Assembly: GCF_001561915.1 (NCBI RefSeq)
Contig: NZ_LSKU01000001.1
Location: 969,724 to 1,004,839, forward strand
DNA: 35,116 bases
Direction: 5' to 3'
From: Tepidibacillus decaturensis
GTDB lineage: Bacteria; Bacillota; Bacilli; Tepidibacillales; Tepidibacillaceae
How positions within the stretch are numbered: position 1 is the first letter of the stretch; each line of letters starts with the position of its first letter. The notes beneath the pieces were generated by a model. The model made no database searches. It was not told the origin of the DNA and was given only the letters and a program-made list of their open reading frames with translations. The translations under genes and the position numbers were made by a program. Shown piece after piece: positions 9,055 to 18,288 of the stretch.

Positions 9055-12000
9055 ATGGGAAAACTAGCAGAAAAATTAGATCATTTTACTATTTTATTAA
9101 ATCATGCCAATATTCCTTTGGAAATTAGGGAAAATTATTTCAATGGGACAAAAATAGAAAAAGTAGAATTAAGTCGTAAAAATAAAGAATGGACTTTTTA
9201 TCTTCAATTTCCGAGTTTGGTACCTTTTCAAATATTTGAACAAGTAACACAGCAAATCATTCAAAGTTTTCAACATATTGCTAAAATTCATTTCGTTGTT
9301 AGGTTTTCTACCGTTTCGTACATAGAGATACTCTCAGAGTATTGGCCGAAGATTATTAAACCTCTTAATGCTTTACCAAGTATTTATAATCTATTAAAAG
9401 AAGCAGAGTGGAAACTAGAAAATCAACAACTTCTAATCTTTATTCCAAATATGATGACACAAGAAATGTTTCAGCGAAAACATATTGATCTTAAAATTGC
9501 GGAATCGTTAGCGGAATGGATCGAAGAACCGATTAAAGTTGTATTTTTCCCTGCTGAAACAGATCAGAAGCTATTAAAATTTAGAGAGGATCTTAAACTA
9601 GAAGATTTCAACTATGCAAAAGAGGCACTATTACAAATCCCTGAGGCGGATGATGAAGAAGAATCAAAGATCAATGTTAATCGAACGATAAAATACGGAT
9701 ATGAGATTAAAGAACTACCAGTACCATTGAAACAGGTCATAGAGGAGGATAAAAATGTCATTATACAAGGGAGCGTATTTTCAGTAGAATTTAAAGAATT
9801 AAAGAGTGGACGTCATCTTTTGACCTTTAATCTAACAGATTTTACTGATTCGATAGAGGTCAAAGTATTTATAAAGGATGCGAAAGAGGATCTTCCTGTA
9901 TTAAAAACAATCAAAGAAGGCCAATGGTTAAAGGTAAAAGGTCATGTCCAATTTGACACCTTTTCAAAAGAATTGGTAATGATAGCCAATGATATTAACC
10001 AAATTGAGAACAAAGGCAGAGAAGATCTAGCAGAAGAAAAAAGAATAGAATTGCATGTACATTCTACAATGAGTGCGATGGATGGAGTTGCCTCTATAAA
10101 AAAAATAGTAGAACAAGCGGCAAAGTTTGGTCATAAAGCGATAGCGATTACTGATCACGCAGTGGTTCAAGCTTTTCCTGAAGCCTATGAAGCTGGACAA
10201 AAATATGGGGTAAAAATTGTATATGGGGTAGAAGCAAATGTGATTGATGATGGTGTACCTATTGTACACCATGAAGAATCTAGAAATTTGCTAGAGGACA
10301 CCTATGTTGTTTTTGACACAGAAACAACAGGTTTATCTGCCGTTTATAATACGATCATTGAGATAGGGGCAGTAAAGGTTAAAAACGGAAAAGTAATAGA
10401 TCAATTTAAAATGTTTGTGGATCCACAAGAACCAATCTCTAGGAAAATCACTGAGATAACTGGGATCACAGATGAAATGGTAAAAGGTGCTCCTTTACTT
10501 GAAGAGGCTTTGCCCAAATTTAAGGAATTTATCGGTAATGCTGTATTAGCAGCACATAATGCCCGTTTTGATATGGGATTTTTGAATATGGGGTTAAAAC
10601 GAATTGGGTTAGAATCATTATTGAATCCTGTCATTGATACAGTGGAATTAGCAAGGTTTTTATATCCAAAAATGAAAAATTATAAGTTGAATACGTTATG
10701 TGATGCTTTCAATATTGAATTGAATAATCATCATAGGGCATATCACGACGCAGAAGCAACAGGATATTTACTTTGGAAAATGCTTCTTGATTTACAAGAA
10801 AGAGAGATTACAAATTTAAACGAAATTAATCAACATGTAGGTAAAGGCGATTACCACCGACTACGTCCATTTCACGTAACTATTTTGGTTAAGAACGAAA
10901 TTGGGTTAAAAAATCTCTATAAATTGATTTCAAAATCACATATCGAATATTTTTATCGGAATCCAAGATTACCTCGAAGTGAATTATTAAAGCATCGAGA
11001 AGGACTTTTGTTTGGTACCGCTTGTGCGCAAGGTGAATTATTTGAAGCAATGCTTAGCAAAACTCCAGAAGTAGTAGAAGAAATTGCTAAGTTTTACGAC
11101 TACTTAGAAATCCAACCGATTTCCCATTATCGTCATTTGATCAAAAATGGGATTTTACAAAATGATCAAGATATTAAAAATATTCATCAACGAATTATTG
11201 AAATGGGTGAAAAATTAAATATACCTGTAGTAGCGACAGGAGATGTTCATCATGTACATCCCGAAGATGAAATTTATCGTAAAATTCTTGTCTTAAATCA
11301 CAGTAGTGGTTTTAGATATCATCATGTGGATGATTTGCATTCTGCTCATTTTCGTACGACAGACGAGATGCTTGCTGAATTTGACTATTTAGAACCTCAT
11401 ATTGCGAAGAAAATTATTGTGGATAATCCTAAGAAAGTAATTGAAGATGTCGTCGAATTAAAGCCTTTCCCAGATGATCTTTTTACTCCTGTAATTGAAG
11501 GAGCGGAAGATGAGATTCGGAACATGAGTTATGAGACAGCTAAACATATTTATGGAGATCCTTTGCCTGAATTAGTGGAGAAAAGATTAGAGAAAGAATT
11601 AAATAGTATTATCAATCATGGATTTTCCGTAATCTATTTGATTGCACATAAACTTGTAAATAAATCCCTAGAGGATGGTTATTTAGTAGGTTCTAGGGGG
11701 TCTGTAGGTTCATCATTTGTTGCGACGATGACAAGAATAACTGAAGTAAATCCCTTACCCCCCCATTATGTATGTTCTAATTGTAAACATAGTGAATTCA
11801 TTTTGGATGGAAGTGTTGGCTCAGGTTTTGATTTGCCTGATAAAAATTGTCCACATTGCCAAACAAAAATGAAAAAAGATGGACATGACATCCCTTTTGA
11901 AACCTTTATGGGCTTTAAAGGAGATAAGGTTCCTGATATCGATTTAAATTTTTCAGGTGACTACCAGCCAAGGGTCCATAAATATACAGAAGAGTTATTT

Positions 12001-13359
12001 GGTTCTGAATATGTTTATCGTGCTGGGACAATTTCAACTGTGGCTGAGAAAACGGCCTATGGTTTTGTAAGAAAATATGTGGATGAACAAGGGTGGAATA
12101 AACGAAATGCCGAAATTAATCGTTTGGTAACAGGCTGTACGGGCATTAAACGAACTACTGGACAGCATCCTGGTGGATTAATGGTTATTCCTCAATATAA
12201 GGATGTATATGATTTCACACCTATTCAAAGGCCTGCTGATGACTCAACGTCCGATACGATTACCACTCACTTTGATTATCATGCCATTAGTGGTCGTTTG
12301 TTAAAATTGGACCTGCTTGGGCACGATGATCCTACAGTGATTAGAATGCTACAAGATTTTACAGGAATTGATCCTAAAACGATTCCTATCGATGACCCGA
12401 ACGTATATGAGATTTTTAGAAGTACAGATACATTAGGAGTCACACCTGAACAGATAGGAACCACTTTAGGCGCTTTAGGGATACCAGAGTTTGGGACTAA
12501 ATTTGTTAGACAAATGCTTGAAGATACAAAACCAACAACGTTTGCCGAATTGGTTCGTATCTCTGGTCTTTCACATGGTACTGACGTTTGGCTTAATAAT
12601 GCTCAAGACCTAATTAGAGAGGGTAAAGCAGTTTTGGCAGAAGTGATATCTACTCGTGATGACATCATGGTATACCTTATTCAAAAGGGTTTGGAGCCAT
12701 CCGTTGCATTTAAAATCATGGAAAAAGTGCGTAAAGGTAAAGGACTTCAGCCTGAAGATATTGAAGAAATGAAAAAAAATCAGGTGCCTGATTGGTATAT
12801 TGATTCATGTCAAAAAATTAAGTATATGTTTCCAAAAGCTCATGCAGTTGCTTATGTTTTGATGGCGATTCGTATTGCTTATTTTAAAGTTTATTATCCT
12901 ATTTATTATTATGCTACTTACTTTACAGTTCGAGCAGATGAATTTGATGTAAAACTAATGATGTCTGGTTCTAAATCGATAAGAGATAAAATTCAAGAGA
13001 TCACCGAAAAAGGAATTCAAGCCTCACCAAAAGAAAAAGGACTACTTACCGTATTAGAATTGGCGCTAGAAATGATTGAACGAGGTTTTTATTTTAAAAA
13101 CGTAGATTTATATCGGTCTGATGCTACGAAATTCATCGTGGAAGAAGATGAAAAAGGTTTAATCCCTCCTTTTTCAGCGATACCTGGTATTGGAGTTAAC
13201 GCGGCCCAAAATATTGTCCAAGCTAGAAACGAAGGAGAGTTCTTATCGATTGAAGATCTACAAAATCGAGCTAAATCCTCAAAGACGATTATTGAATTGT
13301 TAGATGAGCATGATTGTTTAAAAGGATTACCTAATACCAATCAACTATCCTTATTTTAA
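9055..13359 (+). CDS. polC: DNA polymerase III alpha subunit, PolC type
   Basis: PolC is the replicative polymerase of low-GC Gram-positives, with built-in proofreading. At 1434 residues it is full length. In order: an N-terminal domain, an OB-fold region (about 225-325), a split PHP domain beginning HVHSTMSAMDG (about 333), a DnaQ-like exonuclease starting VVFDTETTGLS (about 418) and containing AAHNARFDMGFL and HHRAYHDAEAT, a Cys4 zinc element (CSNC...CPHC, about 907-940), the catalytic palm VPDIDLNFSGDYQ (about 959-971), and a C-terminal helix-hairpin IPGIGVNAAQNIV (about 1375). The ribosome site is AAAAGGTGAT before ATG 9055. It appears to be its own unit. Confidence 0.98.
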   Translation: MGKLAEKLDHFTILLNHANIPLEIRENYFNGTKIEKVELSRKNKEWTFYLQFPSLVPFQIFEQVTQQIIQSFQHIAKIHFVVRFSTVSYIEILSEYWPKIIKPLNALPSIYNLLKEAEWKLENQQLLIFIPNMMTQEMFQRKHIDLKIAESLAEWIEEPIKVVFFPAETDQKLLKFREDLKLEDFNYAKEALLQIPEADDEEESKINVNRTIKYGYEIKELPVPLKQVIEEDKNVIIQGSVFSVEFKELKSGRHLLTFNLTDFTDSIEVKVFIKDAKEDLPVLKTIKEGQWLKVKGHVQFDTFSKELVMIANDINQIENKGREDLAEEKRIELHVHSTMSAMDGVASIKKIVEQAAKFGHKAIAITDHAVVQAFPEAYEAGQKYGVKIVYGVEANVIDDGVPIVHHEESRNLLEDTYVVFDTETTGLSAVYNTIIEIGAVKVKNGKVIDQFKMFVDPQEPISRKITEITGITDEMVKGAPLLEEALPKFKEFIGNAVLAAHNARFDMGFLNMGLKRIGLESLLNPVIDTVELARFLYPKMKNYKLNTLCDAFNIELNNHHRAYHDAEATGYLLWKMLLDLQEREITNLNEINQHVGKGDYHRLRPFHVTILVKNEIGLKNLYKLISKSHIEYFYRNPRLPRSELLKHREGLLFGTACAQGELFEAMLSKTPEVVEEIAKFYDYLEIQPISHYRHLIKNGILQNDQDIKNIHQRIIEMGEKLNIPVVATGDVHHVHPEDEIYRKILVLNHSSGFRYHHVDDLHSAHFRTTDEMLAEFDYLEPHIAKKIIVDNPKKVIEDVVELKPFPDDLFTPVIEGAEDEIRNMSYETAKHIYGDPLPELVEKRLEKELNSIINHGFSVIYLIAHKLVNKSLEDGYLVGSRGSVGSSFVATMTRITEVNPLPPHYVCSNCKHSEFILDGSVGSGFDLPDKNCPHCQTKMKKDGHDIPFETFMGFKGDKVPDIDLNFSGDYQPRVHKYTEELFGSEYVYRAGTISTVAEKTAYGFVRKYVDEQGWNKRNAEINRLVTGCTGIKRTTGQHPGGLMVIPQYKDVYDFTPIQRPADDSTSDTITTHFDYHAISGRLLKLDLLGHDDPTVIRMLQDFTGIDPKTIPIDDPNVYEIFRSTDTLGVTPEQIGTTLGALGIPEFGTKFVRQMLEDTKPTTFAELVRISGLSHGTDVWLNNAQDLIREGKAVLAEVISTRDDIMVYLIQKGLEPSVAFKIMEKVRKGKGLQPEDIEEMKKNQVPDWYIDSCQKIKYMFPKAHAVAYVLMAIRIAYFKVYYPIYYYATYFTVRADEFDVKLMMSGSKSIRDKIQEITEKGIQASPKEKGLLTVLELALEMIERGFYFKNVDLYRSDATKFIVEEDEKGLIPPFSAIPGIGVNAAQNIVQARNEGEFLSIEDLQNRAKSSKTIIELLDEHDCLKGLPNTNQLSLF

Positions 13360-13410
13360 TACATCTTATTTAAGTGGATTTTTATGATGCATAATGACGA
13401 AAAAACTTAT

Positions 13411-13440
13411 TTGATAAGGAAAGATGTGTTATGATATAAT
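13411..13440 (+). promoter_or_regulatory. Extended -10 sigma-A promoter for the rimP-nusA-infB operon
   Basis: TTGATA (13411-13416) and a perfect TATAAT (13435-13440) are 18 bases apart; TG at 13432-13433 gives an extended -10 element. The predicted start near 13447 leaves about 100 bases of leader before rimP. Confidence 0.75.
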
Positions 13441-13472
13441 CTTTTTGGTAATACTGTGTATAGAAACGTTCT

Positions 13473-13498
13473 TAAAGAGTGGGGAAACCCACTCTTTA
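13473..13498 (+). promoter_or_regulatory. Leader hairpin with GAAA tetraloop upstream of rimP
   Basis: TAAAGAGTGGG (13473-13483) pairs perfectly with CCCACTCTTTA (13488-13498) around GAAA, a stable GNRA tetraloop. No T-run follows, so termination is unlikely. It lies about 27 bases into the predicted transcript of the nusA operon and could affect stability, processing or NusA-dependent pausing; the role is not known from sequence. Confidence 0.6.
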
Positions 13499-13545
13499 GA
13501 TTTATGTACATGGATCTTCGAAAAGAGTAAAAGAGAGGGAATGAT

Positions 13546-14006
13546 ATGAGTTTAAATGTTACTCAAATAGTTGAAAAAATGGTATTGCCGATATTAGAAA
13601 AAGAACACTTAGAATTAGTGGACATAGAGTACAAAAAAGAGGGGAGTAATTGGTTTTTAAGAGTTTTTATTGATAAAGAAGATGGGGGAGTTGATATCGA
13701 AGATTGTGGAAGGGTAAGCGAAGCATTAAGTGCTGAGTTAGATAAAAAGGATCCTATTCCAAATTCATACTTTCTTGAAGTTTCATCACCAGGTGCTGAG
13801 AGACCATTAAAAAAGAAAAAGATTTCTTAAAATCAATTGGTAAACAGGTACATATTACAACTTATGAGCCTATTTCAAATCAGAAAGTATTTGAAGGGAA
13901 ATTGATTCATTTTGATACAAAGATACTTGTCATTGAAGAACCTAAAAAACAAGTTGAAATCCCATATGAAAAAGTTGCTAGTGCTAGATTAGCATTGTTT
14001 TTTTAA
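13546..14006 (+). pseudogene. rimP: Ribosome maturation factor RimP, interrupted by a -1 frameshift
   Basis: RimP assists late 30S assembly. The first 91 codons read normally ([20 protein letters not shown], then [14 protein letters not shown]) and stop at TAA 13828. The rest of the protein continues in another frame from about 13815 ([18 protein letters not shown], to the end ASARLALFF) and stops at 14006. Restoring one A in the A6 run 13809-13814 gives 153 residues, the normal length. The run also forms the in-phase slippery heptamer A AAA AAG (13809-13815), from which -1 slippage would give the complete protein. A sequencing deletion is the simplest explanation. First gene of the operon, ribosome site AGAGAGGG. 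Confidence 0.85.
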
Positions 14007-14028
14007 AAAAAGAAAGGAGGAGAAACTT

Positions 14029-15066
14029 TTGAATAGTGATTTCATGGATGCACTTATACAGTTGGAAAAAGAAAAAGGAATTAGTAAAGATGTTTTAATT
14101 GATGCGATAGAGGCTGCTCTAATTTCAGGATACAAAAGAAATTTTCATTCTGCACAAAATGTCAGGGTAGATATTAACCGGGAAACTGGTAATGTAAAGG
14201 TCTTAGCTAGAAAAACAATAGTGGAAGAGGTGATCGACCCAAGACTAGAGATTTCCTTAGAAGCGGCGCGTCAAATTAATCCTAATTACCAATTAGATGA
14301 TATTGTAGAATTAGAAGTCACCCCAAAGGATTTTGGGAGAATTGCAGCACAAACTGCTAAGCAGGTAGTGACACAACGGATCAAAGAGGCGGAACGAGGA
14401 ATCATCTATGAAACTTTTGTGGATCGAGAAGAAGATATTGTTACTGGCATTGTTCAACGTCAGGATCAACGTTTCATCTATATAGACTTAGGAAAAACAG
14501 AAGCTCTTTTACCAATCAATGAGCAAATGCCAACAGAAAGATTTAAACATGGAGATCGAGTAAAGGTCTATATCACCAAAGTGGAAAAGACAACAAAAGG
14601 CCCACAAATATTTGTATCAAGGACACACCCAGGTTTATTAAAAAGACTATTCGAACTGGAAGTTCCGGAGATTTATGAAGGTGTTGTAGAAATTAAATCT
14701 GTTGCAAGAGAGGCTGGATATCGATCAAAAATTGCGGTTTATTCTCAACAAGAAGAAGTAGATCCTGTAGGAGCATGTGTTGGGCCTAAAGGTGCCAGGG
14801 TTCAAACGATTGTGAACGAGTTGAAAGGTGAAAAAATTGATATCGTAAAATGGTCAAATGATATAGAAACATATATTTCAAATGCACTTAGTCCCTCGAA
14901 AGTGGTTAGTGTTGAGGTTAATGAACAAGAAAAGATGGCAAGAGTGATCGTACCCGACTATCAATTGTCATTGGCAATTGGTAAAGAAGGACAAAATGCA
15001 AGACTTGCAGCAAAATTAACTGGATGGAAAATCGATATTAAAAGCGAATCCCAGGCTACCATGTAA
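14029..15066 (+). CDS. nusA: Transcription termination/antitermination factor NusA
   Basis: NusA binds RNA polymerase and RNA to control pausing and termination. The 345 residues comprise the N-terminal polymerase-binding domain (MDALIQLEKEKGISKDVLID), S1 domain (about 135-200, DREEDIVTGIVQRQDQRFIY), KH1 (about 225-290, DPVGACVGPKGARVQTIVNE) and KH2 (about 295-340, LSLAIGKEGQNARLAAKL). It lacks the acidic tail of about 25 residues that follows in B. subtilis. TTG 14029 is 8 bases after AAAGGAGG, which fixes the start. It lies 22 bases after rimP. Confidence 0.97.
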   Translation: MNSDFMDALIQLEKEKGISKDVLIDAIEAALISGYKRNFHSAQNVRVDINRETGNVKVLARKTIVEEVIDPRLEISLEAARQINPNYQLDDIVELEVTPKDFGRIAAQTAKQVVTQRIKEAERGIIYETFVDREEDIVTGIVQRQDQRFIYIDLGKTEALLPINEQMPTERFKHGDRVKVYITKVEKTTKGPQIFVSRTHPGLLKRLFELEVPEIYEGVVEIKSVAREAGYRSKIAVYSQQEEVDPVGACVGPKGARVQTIVNELKGEKIDIVKWSNDIETYISNALSPSKVVSVEVNEQEKMARVIVPDYQLSLAIGKEGQNARLAAKLTGWKIDIKSESQATM

Positions 15067-15084
15067 AAAGGTAAGGTGATTTTG

Positions 15085-15357
15085 ATGAAAACAAGAAAAA
15101 TCCCAATGCGGAAATGTGTAGCTTGCCAAGAGATGAAGCCAAAAAAAGAGTTGATTCGGATCGTTAGAACGCCAGAAAAAGAGATAATAGTGGATTTTAC
15201 TGGAAAAAAATCGGGGAGGGGCGCTTATTTGTGTCGACAAGGGGAATGCTTTCAGATTGCAAGGAAGAAAAAACAGTTGGAACGGTCCCTTGAGGTTAAA
15301 ATTGATGACGATATCTATGAACAATTACAATTGGAGATTAACGGGCGAAATGAGTAA
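15085..15357 (+). CDS. rnpM: RNase P modulator RnpM (YlxR)
   Basis: This is a small (90 residues) basic protein with the YlxR signature: PMRKCVACQEMKPKKELIRI near the N-terminus and GRGAYLC followed by a basic helix. The family binds RNA and, in B. subtilis, has been linked to modulation of RNase P; that function is family knowledge. ATG 15085 follows AAGGTGAT; GTG 15076 overlaps that site. Its end overlaps ylxQ by 8 bases, the usual nusA-ylxR-ylxQ-infB arrangement. Confidence 0.92.
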   Translation: MKTRKIPMRKCVACQEMKPKKELIRIVRTPEKEIIVDFTGKKSGRGAYLCRQGECFQIARKKKQLERSLEVKIDDDIYEQLQLEINGRNE

Positions 15358-15655
15358 TCAATCTAGAATAAGTTCTATGCTTGGATTGGCAGCTAGAGCG
15401 GGAAAAGTGATCTCAGGTGAAGAACTAGTGATAAAAGGAATTCAAAAAGGGAAGGTAACCTTTGTTATTTTATCAGGAGATGCATCTGATAACACAAGCA
15501 AAAAGGTTAAGGATAAATGTTCCTTCTATCAGGTTCCTTATCGAGTGATATTTAATCGCGAGGAACTAGGACATGCCATTGGCAAATCTTCACGGGTTGT
15601 TGTCGGAATAACCGATTACGGTTTTAGTAAACAATTAGAAAACTTAGTGGAGTAG
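15350..15655 (+). CDS. ylxQ: YlxQ, L7Ae-family RNA-binding protein
   Basis: A 101-residue protein of the L7Ae/L30e fold: SMLGLAARAGKVISGEELV, then KVTFVILSGDASDNTSKKV, then GHAIGKSSRVVVGITD. L7Ae-type proteins recognise kink-turn RNA; the cellular target of YlxQ is unclear. A longer frame is open upstream, but ATG 15350 overlapping the rnpM stop gives the normal family length. It sits 14 bases before infB in a translation operon. Confidence 0.92.
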   Translation: MSNQSRISSMLGLAARAGKVISGEELVIKGIQKGKVTFVILSGDASDNTSKKVKDKCSFYQVPYRVIFNREELGHAIGKSSRVVVGITDYGFSKQLENLVE

Positions 15656-15675
15656 AAATCCGGAGGTGAATGAAA

Positions 15676-17925
15676 TTGAGAGTTTATGAGTTTGCAAAGA
15701 AGCACAATATTCTGAGCAAGGAAATGGTTAATCTTCTAAAGAAACTTAACTTTAATGTAAGTAATCATATGAGTGTGATTACTGATGAGATGGTACAAAA
15801 AGTAGATAAATATTTTCATGAGTTAAAACATGGGAAAACAAAAGAAACATCATCATCAACTACAAGCAACCATGAGAGTCATATAAGTGAACTTAAGCAA
15901 AAAAAAGACATCAAGAATAAAGACAAAGAGGGATCAAAACAAGTGAAAATCGATGATCATATTGATGTAAAAGAAGTGAATAAAGTAAAAGAAGTGAATT
16001 TTGAAGAAAGTGAATCGATTGGAAAAACGAAGAAGAAATCAAAACCTAACAATAAACGTTTTGATGACAATAAAGTTAGTGATCACCGGGATGCAACTTC
16101 AAAGATTAAGGTGAATAAAAAGAGACCTTCTTCAAATCAAAAACAACCACAGCAAATAAAACAAACAGACAAACCAATAAAGAATATTGTATATACTGGC
16201 TCATTAACAGTTGGCGAATTAGCAAAAAAATTAGGTAAAGAACCATCAGAAATCATAAAAAAATTGTTATTTTTAGGAATTATGGCTACTATCAATCAAG
16301 AAATCGAATTAGAAGCCATTCAATTGATTGCCGAAGAATATGGCGTAAAAGTTGAAGAGAAGATTGAAATTGACGAAGATCAATTTGAATTGATTGAGGA
16401 TCACGATGATCCAGCTGACTTAACTGTACGTCCACCTGTGGTTACGATTATGGGCCACGTTGACCATGGGAAGACCACATTATTGGATGCGATCCGTAAG
16501 TCTAAGATTGTAGCAGGTGAAGCTGGTGGAATCACCCAACACATTGGAGCTTACCAAGTCGTTATCAATGATAAAAAAATCACGTTTTTAGATACACCTG
16601 GTCATGCAGCTTTCACTAGCATGAGAGCACGCGGAGCGAAAGTTACAGATATTACCATTCTGGTAGTTGCTGCTGATGATGGAATGATGCCACAAACAAT
16701 AGAGGCCATTAACCATGCAAAGGCGGCAAACGTTCCAATTATAGTTGCGGTAAATAAAATGGATAAACCTGAAGCTAATCCTGATAGGGTTAAACAACAA
16801 TTGGCTGAACATGGTCTTCTTCCTGAAGAATGGGGAGGAGATACAATTTATGTACCCGTCTCTGCTTTGAAGCAAGAAGGGTTAGATGAATTATTGGAAA
16901 TGATTTTACTTGTTGCTGAGGTTCAGGAATTAAAAGCAAATCCTAATCGTTTAGCAAAAGGTACGATTATTGAATCGCAATTAGATAAAGGTCGTGGAGC
17001 TGTTGCAACTGTACTCGTTCAAAACGGTACATTACGTGTAGGTGACCCAATCGTTGCTGGGGCAACTTACGGAAAAGTGCGAGCAATGGTAAATGATCGA
17101 GGAAAAAGAATTAAAGAGGCGGGACCCTCTACACCAGTTGAGATTACTGGATTAAATGAAGTACCACATGCAGGTGACCCCTTTGTTGTATTTGAAGAAG
17201 AGAGAAAAGCTAGGGTCATTGGTGAAAAAAGGGCATTAAAGCTAAGACAAAGTGAATTAAATGCCACTTCAAAAGTTACGCTTGACGATTTATATAAGCA
17301 AATTCAAGAAGGGGAAATTAAAGAATTAAATGTCATTATTAAAGGAGACGTACAAGGTTCTGTTGAGGCCCTACAAGGTTCTTTAGAAAAAATTGATATT
17401 GAAGGAGTAAGGGTAAAAATTATCCATAAAGGTGTTGGAGCTATTACTGAGACAGATGTTACCTTGGCTTCAGCTTCCAATGCCATTATCATTGGTTTTA
17501 ATGTCCGCCCTGAGCCACAGGCAAGAACATCGGCTGAGCGAGAAAAGGTGGATATTCGCCTACATCGTATCATTTACAATGTCATAGATGAGATTAAAGC
17601 AGCTTTACAGGGTATGCTTGATCCAGAATATCGTGAAGTAATTACGGGGCATGCGGAAATTCGTCAGGTATTTAAGGCGTCAAATATCGGTACAATTGCT
17701 GGTTCTTATGTAACAGAAGGGAAGATTATTCGAACTGCTCAAGCTAGAGTTATTCGTGATGGTATTGTTATCTTCGAAGGAAACATCGATTCGTTAAAAC
17801 GTTTTAAGGATGATGCAAAAGAAGTTGCACAAGGTTATGAGTGCGGAATCACAATCCAAAACTTTAGTGATTTTAAAGAAGGAGATATTATTGAATCCTT
17901 CGTGATGGAAACTGTCAAAAAATAA
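15676..17925 (+). CDS. infB: Translation initiation factor IF-2
   Basis: IF-2 is the GTPase that positions initiator tRNA and joins subunits. The N-terminal IF2_N element ([20 protein letters not shown]) is followed by a lysine-rich variable linker (about 55-165), a second IF2_N element ([18 protein letters not shown]), and the G domain with GHVDHGKTT (about 260-268), GITQHIG, DTPGH, NKMD and SAL. Domains II-IV complete 749 residues. GGAGG (15662-15666) is 9 bases from TTG 15676 but only 3 from ATG 15670, so I choose TTG; the ATG would add two residues. Confidence 0.96.
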   Translation: MRVYEFAKKHNILSKEMVNLLKKLNFNVSNHMSVITDEMVQKVDKYFHELKHGKTKETSSSTTSNHESHISELKQKKDIKNKDKEGSKQVKIDDHIDVKEVNKVKEVNFEESESIGKTKKKSKPNNKRFDDNKVSDHRDATSKIKVNKKRPSSNQKQPQQIKQTDKPIKNIVYTGSLTVGELAKKLGKEPSEIIKKLLFLGIMATINQEIELEAIQLIAEEYGVKVEEKIEIDEDQFELIEDHDDPADLTVRPPVVTIMGHVDHGKTTLLDAIRKSKIVAGEAGGITQHIGAYQVVINDKKITFLDTPGHAAFTSMRARGAKVTDITILVVAADDGMMPQTIEAINHAKAANVPIIVAVNKMDKPEANPDRVKQQLAEHGLLPEEWGGDTIYVPVSALKQEGLDELLEMILLVAEVQELKANPNRLAKGTIIESQLDKGRGAVATVLVQNGTLRVGDPIVAGATYGKVRAMVNDRGKRIKEAGPSTPVEITGLNEVPHAGDPFVVFEEERKARVIGEKRALKLRQSELNATSKVTLDDLYKQIQEGEIKELNVIIKGDVQGSVEALQGSLEKIDIEGVRVKIIHKGVGAITETDVTLASASNAIIIGFNVRPEPQARTSAEREKVDIRLHRIIYNVIDEIKAALQGMLDPEYREVITGHAEIRQVFKASNIGTIAGSYVTEGKIIRTAQARVIRDGIVIFEGNIDSLKRFKDDAKEVAQGYECGITIQNFSDFKEGDIIESFVMETVKK

Positions 17926-17937
17926 TGGGGTGATGTT

Positions 17938-18285
17938 ATGGCAAATGTTCGGATAGGTAGGGTCGGTGAACAAATTAAGAAGGAAATTAGTCAACTAATT
18001 CAATATGATTTGAAAGATCCTCGAATTGGATTTGTCACAATCACAGGTGTTGAGGTAACTGGTGATTTTTCTCAAGCCACCATTTACCTAAGTATAATGG
18101 GCCAGGAAGATGAAGTTAAAGAGTCAATAAAAGCGCTTGAAAAAGCAAAAGGATTCCTAAGATCCGAATTAGGCAAACGAATCCGTTTAAGGCATACACC
18201 AGAATTGATATTTAAAGTGGATCAGTCCATTGCTTATGGTTCCAAAATAGAGAAGTTGCTACAAGACATTAAGGAAGAACGATAA
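17938..18285 (+). CDS. rbfA: 30S ribosome-binding factor RbfA
   Basis: RbfA binds 16S rRNA during late 30S maturation. The 115-residue KH-like protein shows RIGRVGEQIKKEISQLIQ, LKDPRIGFVTITGVEVTGDFS and LRHTPELIFKVDQSIAYG, all family hallmarks. It starts at ATG 17938 after GGGGTGATG, 12 bases after infB. In B. subtilis ylxP lies between infB and rbfA; the gap here is too small for it. Confidence 0.96.
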   Translation: MANVRIGRVGEQIKKEISQLIQYDLKDPRIGFVTITGVEVTGDFSQATIYLSIMGQEDEVKESIKALEKAKGFLRSELGKRIRLRHTPELIFKVDQSIAYGSKIEKLLQDIKEER

Positions 18286-18288
18286 GAA

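Noticed and set aside
12970-13359. Possible frameshift or truncation near the polC 3' end
   Set aside because: The frame continues through the expected helix-hairpin and C-terminal segment to a length close to the family norm.
17926-17937. Missing ylxP between infB and rbfA
   Set aside because: Only 12 bases lie between the genes and no fragment of ylxP is visible, so this is absence and not a broken gene.
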